Positions 1-12,794 of a stretch of 64,000 nucleotides of DNA are shown piece after piece; positions within the stretch are counted from its first letter, which is position 1, and each line of letters begins with the position of its first letter. The position numbers and the translations under genes were made by a program. The notes under the pieces were generated by a model. It saw nothing but the letters and a program-made list of their open reading frames with translations. It was not told where the DNA came from and did not search any database. The stretch comes from Pyronema omphalodes (lineage: Eukaryota; Ascomycota; Pezizomycetes; Pezizales; Pyronemataceae). The stretch lies in contig JAJJXM010000032.1 of NCBI GenBank assembly GCA_024516155.1, forward strand, positions 310,001-374,000. The letters are read 5' to 3'.

Positions 1-800
1 ATTTAATACATTTACTCGGATCAATGAACACAATAAAGTTTCTTTACGGTTATGTGGCGAGTGAACCGAAGCCACCTTGCAAACTATATATTCTGATTAT
101 TGTGCACCCACTGACACAAAGAATGTCTTAGCTATTAATTTGAAGTTCGTTACAGGAGTTAGGGCAAAGTTATTGATCTTCCACGGTTTAGCTGGGTCAG
201 AAGTCACTTGCTTCTCATGGCGAACAACGCAAGAAAGTCACCACGCCGGCTGATGGAAACAACACCACCCAAATCTCGTACACAGAAGCACTGACATCAT
301 AGCTTCATGTACCGCCATGCACAACCACCGAGAACCGCTCTTTCTCCGTGTATCCCGCATCGGATCATATTTCAATTTGAATACACTCTTTCACAACCTG
401 GGTTTGTAGTTCAATTGGTAGAACACGGTCACTTAGCATGCTTAGGGGCCGTATGTGGGTTCGAGTCCCACCAAGCCCATTCTTTTTGTATCTGATAAGG
501 CATACCTATCTCACACGTGACGGCCCCGAACTTTTGATTTTATTCATGCCGCAGGAGAACACAATTCTGATATGCGACCCCCTACTAATAAACACTGCAA
601 ATTTGTCACTGTTCTTGTCAAATTGTACATGCCCATAGACACTATATGGCCAATTTCAACGCGTAATACCATACAATATCAAAAAAATCGTAATCTACAA
701 CTCAAACGAGGATAGTATCACGTGATGGTTTCTAATATGTTCCTGGAGGAAGGAAGAACCGGGTGAGAGGGTTTAAAGGGTTGCTAGGGGTGCAAGATCC
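1..800 (+). repeat. tRNA-cored dispersed repeat, copy 1
   Basis: The block around the tRNA-like unit at 400-479 matches other copies on both sides. Upstream it shares the stretch with CACTGACATCATA, CCGCCAT and CGAGAACCGCTCTTTCTCCG. Downstream it shares the CACGTGACGGCCCCGAACTTTTGATTTTATTCATG-like region and a TATCACGTGATGG site near 716. Bases 1-55 also resemble 20150-20212, so part of another copy may lie at the window edge. The borders are approximate because no terminal repeats or target duplications were seen. Confidence 0.7.
400..479 (+). tRNA. tRNA-like Pol III unit, copy 1 (CATG loop)
   Basis: The unit folds as a cloverleaf. The acceptor GGGTTTG pairs with CAAGCCC (one G-T wobble) and the D stem is GTTC/GAAC. 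The B box GGTTCGAGTCC is intact and a TTTTT run follows at once. The D loop is one T shorter than in the other copies. The anticodon stem CGGTC/GGCCG encloses a 16-nt loop instead of 7, so a normal anticodon cannot be assigned. Confidence 0.6.
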
Positions 801-1834
801 AGAGTTGTGACACAAGGCGTAAAGGTGACCCTAGAGAAATTCACAAGAGATTTTGAATCACATTTTTTCATGTCCGGAGGCACCAGCTAGCAGTATAATT
901 TCATAAAAACGTAAATTAGGCACTAGGACATCTCATCATAGTAAAAACACATTGTGTGTCATTTTTCTCCATTTCGCACCTCCCTTGATGTTCTACTACC
1001 AGGCTGGAATGACATGTGTTTGCTCCTCTGAATGCGGATTTAATCATTGGATAAGCTGCTATAAGTCAGCTTACCTGCCGTTACAGCCTGCTTCTTAGAG
1101 CATCGCGGGGCTTTACAACAGGTCTTTTAATTATCAGCGACGATTCCCTGAGATACATACATAGTTCGACAATTCAGTAAAAACTTAATTGTCGTTCAAA
1201 TGCCAATCAATTGCATTTTCCATGCCAATCGCCTAAGACTTTTCCTCAACAATGACCCACGCCGAGAAACAGCTTGAAATTTAATACCACCATTAGCAAG
1301 TATCTATCACGATGTGTGAATCCATTTCAGAAATAATTTTGCGGAGGGCTTTATTTTAAATGTGTATCTGACTTTTTCCTTGTATGACCGGAGTATCCAT
1401 CACTATCATTCGCCCTCTACCACAGTTGTGCTTACGTATGATACTCAGCGCATAAAGTGCACTTTGGCAAATGTAGTATGGGCGGCTTCATTAGTATCCC
1501 CCTCGACGCCGAAAGCTTTTTTGGTTCATGGAATATAGTTAGCGGCTGCTATGTCTCCTGTTTTGTGTTTTGCTTCCGAGCGCGTTAGCAAGTAAAGTAT
1601 TGTGATGACTACTGTTGAATCTAATCAAGAATAGCTGGGACACTGTATTGTGGCGCTGAATTCACTTTTGTCGATTATGAATGCCCTGTGTGCTGCGGGT
1701 GGAAAATACAGACATAGGAGTCTGCTAAAATGCCATATAAATACCACTCATATTCTATAATTTTCAATACTGCATCCATACTTGAATCTTTTTTCTTTTT
1801 CGTAACATATTTTCAGCCCTTGAAATAACCAGCC
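480..1834. other. intergenic, no gene seen
   Basis: The first 300 bases are the 3' flank of repeat copy 1. The rest is AT-rich unique-looking DNA with only short unsupported reading frames. The last 100 bases, with CT-rich and A-rich stretches ending in TTGAAATAACCAGCC before an ATG, look like the leader of the next gene. Confidence 0.5.
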
Positions 1835-2503
1835 ATGAAAGCCGCAACGATCTTGACTTCCATCCTTCTATCCACCTTGTATTCAGTAGCCACAGCGGCT
1901 GCTGTATTACCCCGCGAGGAAGAATATACAACCGTCACACTTTACAGGAACAAGATATTTACCAATCGATTTTTCTCACAGAAGTTTAAGAAATATCACA
2001 ATACTGGATGTTTTGTATTACCTCCGGAAGCGTGAGTTTTTCTCTTTCGATATTTTCAACCTTCCCTCCCACCAGCTCTTTTTGAACCTTCCTGCTGTTC
2101 ATGATATATATCATTTTCTTTTAAGGATCAACAGCTAAAATAAAAACAACCAACAGTCAACTCCAAACAGTCAGCTTCAAAGTTGAAAACGGATGTTGCG
2201 AATTCTTCGCTGATCGTCAATGCCGACGTCACTTATTTGCTGCAAAAAATCGGAGAGATGAGTATGACATCCCTTTTCCCTCTTACATTCTCCTCTGCCC
2301 CCACCTGCCGACTTTTTCAACACCCTACATAAAGATAAGCCAAAGGGGTTAATTGATCATATGATAGACTAATATAATTCAACAGGGAGTTAGAAAAAGC
2401 CCATTCCAAGCAAATTGAAGCCTTTCAATGCAACCGTTATGACTGTTATGAAGGAGCCAGAATCATCAAGTTCAAAGAGTGGAAGTTCGAAGGAAGTAGA
2501 TAA
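1835..2503 (+). CDS. small secreted Cys-rich protein, possible beta/gamma-crystallin fold
   Basis: Three exons (1835-2031, 2157-2261, 2386-2503) join in phase to give 139 residues. The donors are GTGAGT and GTATGA; the acceptors are CAACAG and AACAG, the second preceded by a CTAAT branch site. Residues 1-22 form a clear signal peptide (hydrophobic, ending in Ala-rich). The mature part has six Cys, including a GCCEFF motif and a TGCFVLP motif. An xVTLYRNxxF strand followed by TGCFxLPP and a VSFKVxNGCCEFF strand recalls the beta/gamma-crystallin Greek key seen in some secreted fungal proteins. That fold assignment is inference from spacing only. It stands alone among repeats, a common setting for lineage-specific secreted proteins. 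Its function is unknown. Exon phase, signal peptide and paired Cys make a real gene likely. Confidence 0.65.
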
Positions 2504-4388
2504 CCAACCCAATTTAGATGATATAGCTTTGGGAATGGTAATAACTTTGTGTTTCTTCATTGTTGTATAATTTTATCAATTCTTTTTTTTGTTGTTGGTT
2601 ATAGATTTGTATTTGGAATCGTTATAACTGGCTATAAAAGCGGTATAGATAGTGGTTTTTAACAACCGATGGGGGCAGAAATCTTATTATTTATCCATTC
2701 ATTCCATGGCATCATATTCGCGTGCAGTATATCAGCACCCGGTATAATCGGTATATAACAGATAACAGATAACTATACGATAACTATACGATAACTAAAT
2801 GATAACTATATATCTCAATTCTCAGATCTCAGATCACGGAAAACGAAAACGAAAACAGCAAATCTTTCATTGCGCACCTAAGGTAACTAAACTAAGGTAA
2901 CTAAACTAAGGTAACCAATGAACGCATAAAACGAAACCAAAGCAACGAAACAAAACCAAAGCAACGAAACGAAACCAAAGCAACGAAACGAAATAATAGC
3001 GTAATCAATAAAAATCAAAGTAACCAATGTAACCAATGTAACGAAACTAAAGAAACCAGAGCAACTAAACTAATGAACGGATAAAAAAAAAATCAAAGTA
3101 ACCAATAAAAACTAACGTAACTAATGAACGATGCACGATAAAACTAAAGACTAAAACTAAAAGCAACTACACCAATGAACGATAAACAAAACAAAGCCAA
3201 AACGAAAGCCACGACCGAAACGAAACCATAGCGAAGAAACGAAACGAAATCAACGTAACCAAAGTAACTAATGTAACGAAACTAAAACTAAGGTAACCAA
3301 TGAACGGATAAAAAAAAAGAAAACCAAAGTAACCAAAGTAACCAAAGTAACCAATGTAACTAAGGTAACCAATGAATGGATATAAACTAAAGTAACCAAT
3401 GGACGGATAAAAAAAACTAAATTAACCAATGAACGATAAGACTAAAGACTAAAACTAAAGACTAAAACCAAAGCAAAGTAACCATAGCGAAACCAAAGTA
3501 ACCAATGTAACGAAACTAAAGTAACCAAAGTAACTCATAAAAACTAGTGAAACTCAACCAAAAAACAATAAAACCCCCACAATAAAAACACCCACAACAA
3601 ACACCATAAACGCCATGTATCCAAATCATCCAAGTCACCCCAACCCCCTCATCCAACCATCAAGCCCCCCAATCACCCAAGTCACCCATCCATCCAACCC
3701 CCTAATCCATCCGTCCATCCAACCCCCCCATCTCACCAACCCAGTTCAACACATCTCAAAACAACACCCCCCCAAAAAGAAAGAAAACACAGCGATACAG
3801 CGACATAATAACAATAACAACAATAACGACACAGCGACATAACAACAATAACAACATAACAACATAACATCAATAACATCAATAACATAATGCCATAACA
3901 ACGATATGATATGCTATGATATAAATCTACAATAACGGAGTTCAAGTAGCCATAATTTTAATTACTAGCCCATTTCCTCCTGTCCTCCCCGCCCCGCTCC
4001 TTCCCCACCCTTCCCTCCTTCCCTCCTACCCATCAACCCGCCCACCCTTCCCCGCCCCGCTCCGACTCCGACTCCGGCTCCGGCTACGCCGTCGCCTTCG
4101 CCTTCGCCATTATTCTAGATCTCTCTATATCCACCATCCACAGTTTCTAATACCAACCAAACCCACTTTGTGGTCCAAATTTCTTGATTCTTGGGTTTTT
4201 GATCTATTATGTTATTAGGTTTTGTTGCTTATGACTTATTGCTTGATCCCCGCCCCGCCCGCCCCGACCTCCGCCCACCGCCGCACCTCCCCGCCGCACC
4301 TCCCCGACCCCCGCCACTCCCCTCCCCCCAAAAAAAGAAACAACAACAAAACAACAGCAAAAAGCAACAAAACCCAGCCCAACCCCAC
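2504..4388. repeat. low-complexity intergenic tract (AACCAAAG/AACGAAAC, CCAACC, AACAAT)
   Basis: From about 2740 to 3560 the plus strand is almost free of G-rich words. It consists of imprecise short units such as GTAACCAATGAACG, AACGAAACC and ACTAAAG. A C-rich ATCCAACCCCC-type tract follows at 3620-3750, then AACAATAACA units at 3800-3890. Around 4060-4110 there is a short CTCCGACTCCGGCT/CGCCTTCGC tract. The reading frames here are by-products of the repeats. 4389 begins the 3' end of the minus-strand gene. Confidence 0.7.
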
Positions 4389-7300
4389 CTAAATATGCAC
4401 GCCAAACAAGAACCCCAGATCCCTGGCACTCAATTTCGCGACACCCTTCTGTCCACTTTCATCGAGGGCGCCTTCAATAAGCAATCTCTTCTTCTCCTGC
4501 AACTCCAGTACTCTATCCTCGACCGTTCCGGGAACCACCAATCTCGTAACCCTAACCTCTCTCTGCTGTCCAATCCTATGTGCTCGATCAATAGCCTGGA
4601 ATTCTATAAACGGATTATAAAACGGGTCCATAAAAATAACCTGTGAAGCAGCTGCCAAATTTAGGCCAGAGTTTCCGGCTTTTAGGGATACTAGGAGGAC
4701 TTGGATTTTGGTTTCTGGGTTTTTGAATTCACTTATACTTTTGTCGCGAGAAGAACTGGTCATGGAGCCGTCGTAGCGCCGGTGCGTGATGTTGGAATGG
4801 GTTAAGGGGACTTCGAGAAGGTCCAGGAGCGAGGTGAATTGGGAGAAGACGATGGTTTTTTCGGTGGGGTCGTTGGTTAGGATGTTACGGATTGTTGTGA
4901 TGCAGTGGGAGATTTTCGAGGATGGGATGTAGTAAGAGGCGAGATGTTTTTTGTCTACAGTAGTCCGGGAGGGTATTTATGTTAGCGGATTTGAGATTAC
5001 GATAGACGGGGGAAAAAATATGATGATGATATTTTCGAAAAGGGACTTACAAAGTTTACGACTTTTCTCATTTTTCAAGGAATCTTTTCTAACCTCAGCG
5101 AAGGTTCGACCTCTTTTTGGTGGTTTTTCTTTTGGTGATGATTCTTTCGGTTTCTTATCTTTCTTTCCTCCCTTCTTTTTCTTTGGTTTTGTCTTTCCAA
5201 CGGGGAGTTTAATGATTTTTGTTTTCCCTTCTCCATCTTCTCCATCTGGTGTATCATCCGGTACCACAAATCCTGCCAAATCCCCATTTTCCGTAACTTC
5301 AACCTCTTCCACTTTTATCTTCATCTTTTCATCATCCTCAATTTTCACCCTACTCTTATCATCCTCATCCGTATGCTGTTCCTCATCCTCAGTATCCTCA
5401 TCATAGATAAGTTCCCCAGCACCAATTCCCATTGGTTTCAACTCATCCAAAATCTCATCCTTAAGTTCCTCTGGCATATAAACCATTTTAAACGCCACCA
5501 AATTCGTAACGCCACCACCCTTCTTCATTTCAAAAGCCATTCCACAATCCTCAACAATACAAGTCGTACCAGCCTTTTCATTCCCAGCTCTGAAGGCAGA
5601 TTTCTGACTACCAGTTTCCACCTGTACTAGACATTCTTTACAGAAAAGATGTCCACATGGTAAGATATAAGGATTCTGAGGAGTATCCGAACATTGTTTA
5701 CATTCCAATTCCACACCATTGATAATCCGTTCGACAATATGGGGTCGTAAAGCTTTAGCCAATTCCATAGCCGAGGCAATATCCTCCTGTTCTCCACCCT
5801 CTGTACTTTCGTCTAAATCCGTAATTAAAAACTCATGACAAACTGCTTGTCGTAAACGTAGCAATAAAACAAGAAGGTTGGAATAATGTTTCCCGACAGA
5901 ATTTTGTGTTGCATATTTGTTGAATTCGGATTTCGAAATGCTTTCTAATCGAGAGTAGAAGGCTTGTTCTGTAGCTGTGAGCGTCACATGCTCGACTACT
6001 ACAGTCTTGCCGGGGAGTTTAAGAATTGGATTTCCGTCGATCTGTGAAGTTTTGGTGCGACGGAGAAGACAGGTGGATAACAAGGCCTGTAATCTTTGTA
6101 ACGTATTCGAGATATTGCTATTCGACTTATTCTTTAGCGGTTTCGAAAAAGTCGTAGCAAACTGCGACCATTCATTATATGGTCTGATCTGAAGAAACCG
6201 GAGTTGAGGATAAAGCCTGTATTATTAATTATTATTAGGTTCAATTATTCTCATCGTCATCATAGACTATCACACGGATGGGGAATTCAAAAAAACAGAA
6301 GAAAAAAAAAAAAAAAAAAAAAAAAACTTACTCATCGCAAGAATTCTGCATAGGCGTACCACTCAAACACAGCCTATAAACCGACTGTAGCTTAGCACAT
6401 CCCTTCGAGGCTTGCGTTTCCTTATTTTTAATCATCTGTGCTTCTGTAATGCAAAAATCCTTGTCAGCCTTATTTCTTACTTCACCATGCTTTAAATTTT
6501 TACTAGGTTGCTGCATTACTGCATTGCTAACGCAACGCAACCCTTTGCGCAACTTTGCGACCATTCCAGCCCATCGGTAACCTACCATCAAGCACCACGC
6601 GATACCACTTCGATTCCTCCCCCAGGAGTACGAGCTGCGGGTCAGGTTCCCTAGTAGCTTCATCTTCATCTTGCCAAGCGGCTAACTTCTTATATTCCAG
6701 TGCGATTGTTCCATAAGTAGTAAGCACAACTATGAATCGGGTTTAACCATTGTTAGCCTTTTTCCTTATTGCAAACGCCTAGAAACTTCCAGCAATGCAA
6801 CCAATGCAACCAACATAACCAATCATGTGCTTAATCCAAGTTTTCATTGCGGCTTAGGTTAGGTTAGGTATATTCCGGGAAGGATAAAAAAAAAATGCTT
6901 ACCATCATATTGCGACAAAGCCGCAAACCCAAGTTTCTTTTTCCCATGGCCTCCGTGTAGAATAAAAGTTGATAGCTGATCCTTTTCATTCAACATATCT
7001 TTAATCTCCGCTTTCCATTGAGTTAACAATGCAACTGGTGCGATGATTAAATTCGTTTTTCGCTGTGGATCTGTGGATGGTCGGGAAACCATTAATGCGA
7101 TTGTTTGCATAGTTTTTCCCAATCCCATCTAGACAAAAAAAAAAGAATATTAGCCTCTGTATCACTAATCTGCAGTAGCACAACAACACAACCACCCGTG
7201 ATACCCATCATCAGGTATCAAGCAAGGGATGATGAGTCATTAGTAAGGTGTAAGAGGGTACCCACATCATCTGCCAAAATCCCACCCTTGTTACTTCCCT

Positions 7301-9625
7301 CCTCCATTCTTTTCAACCACGTAAGTCCGACTTTCTGATGTTCCATAAGATTTATTTTTAGCGCGTCAGGGGTTCCTTCTCGGTCTTCTTTAGGAATATC
7401 CATATCCGGTCTAATATTCTGTAAAAGCGCCTTGATCTCTTCTTTCGTTTTAGTGGGATCGTTAGTAATATGATGTGCATAATCTCGTTGGGCTATGGTA
7501 AGCTTTTCATATCTATCCAGATCGTCTAACATCGGCCAGTGGTTATTACTATTGTTGATACTGCCTTGAGATGTAGATGGGTTCTGTGGTATGTGTAGTG
7601 GGGGAAATTCATAATCCATAGCTACATTCTCAATCGCCATACCCGAATAGGAGAAATCGCCGGCATAGTAATCCTTATTCTCTATGTCGTTTATTAAACC
7701 ATCGAATATTGTATCCTCGTCGATATTGATAGGAAAATCCTGAGTTCCTAGGTTACCATAGCCACCGGATATTGACATGTTTGTTGGATGTAGTCCCTGT
7801 TCTAGTAGTGAGGTCCGAGTCGGTGTATGTACAAGTCCTTGATTATCTAGTAAAGGAGAAAGAGTTGAAAGATACGCTCTGTCATCGAGGTTCGGGGAAA
7901 GGCCTTCAAAGATGTCGTTTATCTCCTGCTCATAGACTTCGGAGGCTTGTCCCATGCCGTCTGTTAATGGCGACTGGTCGACTACTGATGGAGGTGATTG
8001 GGTCGTTAGTTTCGTAATCGACATGATACTTGCTCGGCGATTCCAGACTTCCGCGGGGGTAACCGGGGGTTGGTATGGGAGGCCTGGTGGTGGCATGTGA
8101 GTGGGTGTTTGTTCTTGATTATTACTGCGGGAACAAAACTCCGTTAGCTGCGGGTTCTTGTCTGTGGAACATAGGATAATATCGGGGTTCGGTAACCAGA
8201 GAAGCGGGGAATTTCTCCTCTGGGCATATTAGATTGCTTTGAACTACCGGAGAAAGCCCTAACAACACACTGGGTAAAGCCCTATTGTACGAAACCCTTA
8301 CAAACTCACAACACTTACTTTTCAAACTCCTGCCCAACATTGCTTTCCATCTGCTGTTCTAGGTTATATGGATATGCCATCTGCATATCCAACCCTGGAT
8401 ATTGATTCGCTTGGGGATTTTGCTGTACCCATGAATTGCTCGCCGTCATGTAGCCCCCGTCAACACCATAATCCGAGGCACCGTTTAAATCCTCTTTATA
8501 ATCCCTCGCTTCAACGAATTCACTCGAAGTGTCACAATCCTGACCATAGTCATTTCTTGTTCCCCGAGACTCCTGCTGTCCATGTTGTGCATCATGTTCT
8601 AAATCCAGCATCTCCCTGGAAGAATCCTGTTCTTTTGCATCTAATGGTTCATCATTAACCGTCAAATAATCCGCCGCATCATAACCCGTGCTGACCCTAG
8701 ATCTCGCAAGTCCCGGAGTTCCAGTCCGTGGCGATTTCTTATGGTTTGAACTAGGTCCGTTGCTGCTAGCATAAATCGACTCGACGGATCTTTTCCGTGG
8801 GCTTCCAGAAGCAGATAAGCTTCGAGTTCCAGTTCCTGACAGTCTCTGATCATGCCGGAAAACGGATGGTAATCCATTGGTGCAGGTGTTCATCTTTGAT
8901 CCAGGACTATGCCTAATTTGTCTTGATGGTAACGGCAATAACTCGCGTTCTGGTATAGATACGGTGTTGAACCGTGGGAAATTGGGATTCATCCCGTGAC
9001 TGAAGCCGATGTCAATGGTGTTGAGCGCTGGGAGCCCGTGGGAATATCCTTGAGACATGCCGGGGGAAAGGCCTGGTGAAAGGCCTGGATGTTCTGAGCT
9101 ATTCGAGTCAACTCTAGAGTCATAAAGATTGAGCCCAGGAAGCTCTAGATTACTATTATTATGCCCGGAGTATATAGCAGAGGTAATGTCGGGAAGCTCT
9201 GTCTGACTAGAATTGAAGCTGCGTGACCCTTGGTTTCCGTTTAAACCAGGTAGTGTAGAACGCTCCGAGTTCGGCGTACCAAACTCAGAGCTACCTTCCC
9301 AACCACTATTTCCATTTGGTCTTGGATTATACGATTGATTATTCTGGATAAGCTTATCGAATCCTGGATTTTCAGCTATCAGCCGATGGAAATTATTTTC
9401 CCGTGTCTGATGATCCTCCCGACCCTCTTGATCCAGCTGCTGCTGCTGCTGCTGTGGTTTAATGGGATCGTGCTGGTGCTGGGAGTTACTGTATTCATCA
9501 TCATCCGCCATACTCTCGCTTGTCCCTGTGGCGTCGTTATCGGAACTGGTAGAAGGAGACGCGGAATTCCAACCGGCCTGGGCTTGCGAAGAATGCGAAT
9601 GATGATGATGTTGTAGTTGCTCCAT
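4389..9625 (-). CDS. ULS1-like: SNF2-family ATPase/translocase with internal RING finger, Uls1/Rad5-like
   Basis: Seven exons read cleanly on the minus strand: 9625-8319, 8124-7266, 7128-6903, 6729-6586, 6443-6332, 6216-5051 and 4954-4389. They give 1459 residues. The first 650 residues are disordered (Gln-, Ser-, Asn- and Gly-rich with a His run). The SNF2 ATPase core follows: GGILADDMGLGKTMQ (Walker A, near 723; it spans an intron), IIAPVALLTQW, LTTYGT, LDEAQMIKN (DEAH-like box near 845) and LSGTPMQN. A C3HC4-type RING (CxxC...CGHLFCxxC) lies near 1055-1115 between the helicase lobes, as in Rad5/Uls1/HLTF. The C-terminal lobe has VFSQFTSLLDLL, VSLKAGNSGLNL and IDRAHRIGQ (near 1393). Family knowledge: such proteins are DNA translocases with ubiquitin-ligase activity in the nucleus, and Uls1 targets SUMOylated proteins. 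No HIRAN domain is seen, which favours Uls1 over Rad5. An acidic, Lys-rich insert of about 150 residues follows the RING. Confidence 0.9.
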
Positions 9626-11940
9626 TATGATTTTGTAGTTGTACGAAGCGGCGACAGACGTTGTTGTCTCTAGTCTCTATTTGAAGAGGCGAGCTGCGAA
9701 GGTTGCGTTAGGAGCTCAGCGGAGTCCGCGCGGAACCCGCTAAGATCGACCGGTTAAAGCGACGCTAAAGAAGGGCGCGAAATCGATGGGGTGGTGGAGC
9801 TTTGTGTAGACGGAGGGGAGCTCCAGTTGAGTCTGAAAAGTTCGACACAAAGTTCAACAAAGTTCGAGTATAGCCGATGTAGTTGGCGGTTTGTGAACAG
9901 TCGGTAACTTTGTTCACTTTTCACGGGAAGGGGTCGAAGCTCGTTTTCGTCTCGTGCTCGTCTCGTACTCGTCGTCGCAGTCACAGCTGCAGTCGTAATG
10001 TCGTAGATGAAGCTGTAAAAGAAAGTGTCGAAGGCGAAGCGACGAGGTTTTGTTTCTTTCGGCGACCGTAACTCGTTCAGCTGTTCTTTCGTTACTCGTA
10101 CTTTAGCTGCGGCGCCTTTTTTGTGTGTTCGGTTGTGTCGTTGTGCTTTTCTGGACAACACAGCCTGCGAAGTTACGAACGAGGCTCTCGAAACGCCGGT
10201 CTATCGTTGCAGTGTGAATCGCCCGTCTGTTGAGCTATGTATGTCTCTCCGCGTCAAGCTATGATGATGATGATGTACACCGTATTCGTCTAGTTATCGT
10301 GGGGGGGTCGTATCGTAAGAGTTCGGGTTCTTCTCTTCTCCTCGCTTCTCCGGTTCGTAATCAATCTTCGTTATCGCGCACAAGTTGGGTTCACTCCCGT
10401 TGTTATTATTCCTCGCAAAAGGCGGCTTAAAGAACAAAACAACAGAAAATGTGCGTTGCGCACGGCTTCTACTCGGGGAAACAGTACATTTACGAACGTC
10501 CGGTACAGAATTCCGATTCAACAGTGGGACAGGGTTTATGCATTTCTGTCGGCTGCGGTGCGCCCTCTTTTAGATAGATCACTTTAGGTCGCTTGTTCGC
10601 TTTAGAGTGGCTTTGGACCTGAGGTAGTAAAAACACTTTACAGTTACAGCCATGGATGGACCCTTTAAGGAAAAGAAGGATAAGGATCAACATCTATATC
10701 TCACACGAGGGGAGGGAGAGGGGGGGAGGGCAATCAGACATCACCAGGGAGGAGGGGTGAGTTAAACATCAACCCGGTGAGGTATCTCACGAGGGTATAT
10801 ATGGTACTAAGGTATCGACAACTGTATTTGGAAAGTACATTTTTTTCAAAATCTACGAATTTCCTCAGCTTCTTCAGCTCTTCTTGAGCACTGTATTTTC
10901 ATCGTTACTCATGCCCATCTTCCTAATTTCCTCCGTTTCTAGTCTTCTCTCACAATCTTCTTCAGCTTCACCAAATTAGACAAGGCAGACGATTAGGCAT
11001 CCATATGTTCATGTACTGATCACCAATAATGGCCTCGAAAATGTTTTGACATACACCCGATGACTGGATGACTACTTGTTACTGGTGCTGGTGCCGGTGC
11101 TGGTGCTGATATGCTGGTGAACTCGGATCCACTGCACATGCGGGGCAGGGTATGACAGGGGGGGTAGGGGTAGGGGGGGTATGGATTCTGTCTGGGGGGT
11201 AACGTCACCGGCGCATACATAAACTAACCAGCCCTACGGAACTGACTGACTTCAACCCAATCCAATCCAATCCAACGACACCATCCATCCATACATAGAA
11301 GCAAATCAAAGCAAAAATATGTACTACAATCTACATTTCCCACGACAAACGCGCCCATAGTATGATTTTCTAATTTTAGATGCATATTATATATATACTT
11401 GCATCATATCATACTACACAATACATGCGTTATTGTCTATCTATTTTCCATCTATTGTAATTTTTTTTTTAAAAAAAATAAGCTCTTCATTAGAGACATT
11501 AGACGCGCGCTAAAGAATGTTGTGTTCCTGTGTTCCATATATGTATTCTATTCTATTCCTACACCCCTTTCTTATCTACTATTCTACTAGCCTTTATTCA
11601 GTATTGTTCTATTGTTCTCTGCTTTTCCTTCTTTCCTTCTTCTTCCCTCCTTCCTCCCTTCTTCCCTCCTTCTTACGTTCTTCTTTTTCTTTCTCGTTTC
11701 GCATCCATGCAAACATACCCACGCAACCCACGCAACCAGGCAACCCTGTGTGCTCTGCCTGCTCTCCATGCATCCGTACCTGAGGTACGCAAACCTCACC
11801 TTCACCATTCCTTCATATTTCAGCCGCACTTCGCCCCACAGCTAGCCTCATCTCTGTATCTCTATCTGTATCTTAGCATCTCCATATTCCAGCAAACCTT
11901 GTTTACAGTTTCAATTCCATCAGGCTCTGGGGATATGTAG
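9626..11940. other. upstream region of the SNF2 gene, no convincing gene
   Basis: 9626-10620 is more GC-rich and full of TCG/CGA words on both strands, giving overlapping open frames in several phases. The longest, at 10161-9754 minus, has no recognisable domain and probably reflects a long leader or promoter. 10700-10800 has GGGAGGG runs and 11142-11199 has five G-runs. 11600-11700 is a CTTCCTTC pyrimidine tract. Nothing here is supported as coding. Confidence 0.45.
11142..11199 (+). other. possible G-quadruplex cluster
   Basis: Five plus-strand G-runs of 3-7 bases (GGGGCAGGG, GGGGGGG, TAGGGG, TAGGGGGGG) are separated by loops of 2-7 bases, fitting the usual G4 pattern. There is no adjacent gene to regulate, so this is sequence potential only. 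Confidence 0.4.
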
Positions 11941-12640
11941 ATATGTAGATATGTAGATATGCACAGCCCACCAGCCTATATCTAACCAGCCTATATCCAA
12001 CCAGCCTGCCAGCCTGCCAGCCCGCCAGCCTCATTGTGCACGCCAGCCCACCAGCCCACCAGCCCACCAGCCCACCAGCCCACCAGCCCACCAGCCCACC
12101 AGCCCACCTATATCTAACCAGCTTATCCATATCTTCATATCTTCATATCTTCATATCATTAAATACTTTATATCATTACTACTTCTTAAACCCCTGGTTC
12201 ATTACGGTAGTTTGGACTTTGAACTGTGGGCTTTGGACTTTGGACTGTGGACTGTGGACTGTGGGCTTTGGACTTTGGACTTTGGAGATATGATCTATGG
12301 ACTTTGGAGATATTATACGATACCATATTGTAGAATTTTAGCATTTTAGCAGTTATGGAAATGACATGATATACGATATACGATACATCATACATCATAC
12401 ATCATACATCATACATCATACATCATACATATCTACATCTACATCTACATCTACATCTACATCTCATCCTCTGATCCGCACGCCGCGCAGCCGCTGATCC
12501 GCACGCCGCGCAGCCGCGCACCAAGAACAAAGCACAATAACCTACACCACAATAACCTACACCACAATAACCTACACCTACAACACCAGCCTCTCAACCT
12601 CTCAACCTCTCAGCCTCTTAGTATCTCAAAATGTAAGAAA
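11940..12640. repeat. cluster of short tandem repeats
   Basis: Successive arrays are visible: GATATGTA at 11934-11960, CAGCCCACC (9 bp, about eight near-perfect units) at 12040-12108, TTCATATC at 12127-12155, GGACTTTGGACTGTGG-type units at 12210-12310, CATCATA units at 12385-12430 and CTACAT at 12430-12460. Duplicated CGCACGCCGCGCAGCCG at 12475-12520 and ACACCACAATAACCT units at 12535-12580 follow. No gene is seen. Confidence 0.8.
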
Positions 12641-12794
12641 AAACAAACAGACAAACAGACGGTTCTACTATAGATAATAAAGACGATACAGACAGAGAAA
12701 GCATTATATATCGTGGAAACGTCGTGTCCCCCCCTCAAGGACCTTGTTCCCATAGGCTGGATTGTTTGTTCTTGGTAATCTTTCAGAATTTCGG

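Noticed and set aside
438..638. Short open frames over the tRNA-like cores, with a recurring GRMWVRVPP peptide (also at 16601-16386 and 18115-17891).
   Set aside because: The peptide is the translation of the conserved T arm and B box, so the similarity comes from the RNA gene, not from a protein family.
9754..10161. A 135-codon minus-strand frame upstream of the SNF2 gene.
   Set aside because: No domain or splice link. The surrounding TCG/CGA-rich DNA gives open frames on both strands.
12040..12460. A CRISPR array, because of regular short repeats.
   Set aside because: Units are 5-9 bp without unique spacers; these are ordinary micro- and minisatellites in a eukaryotic genome.
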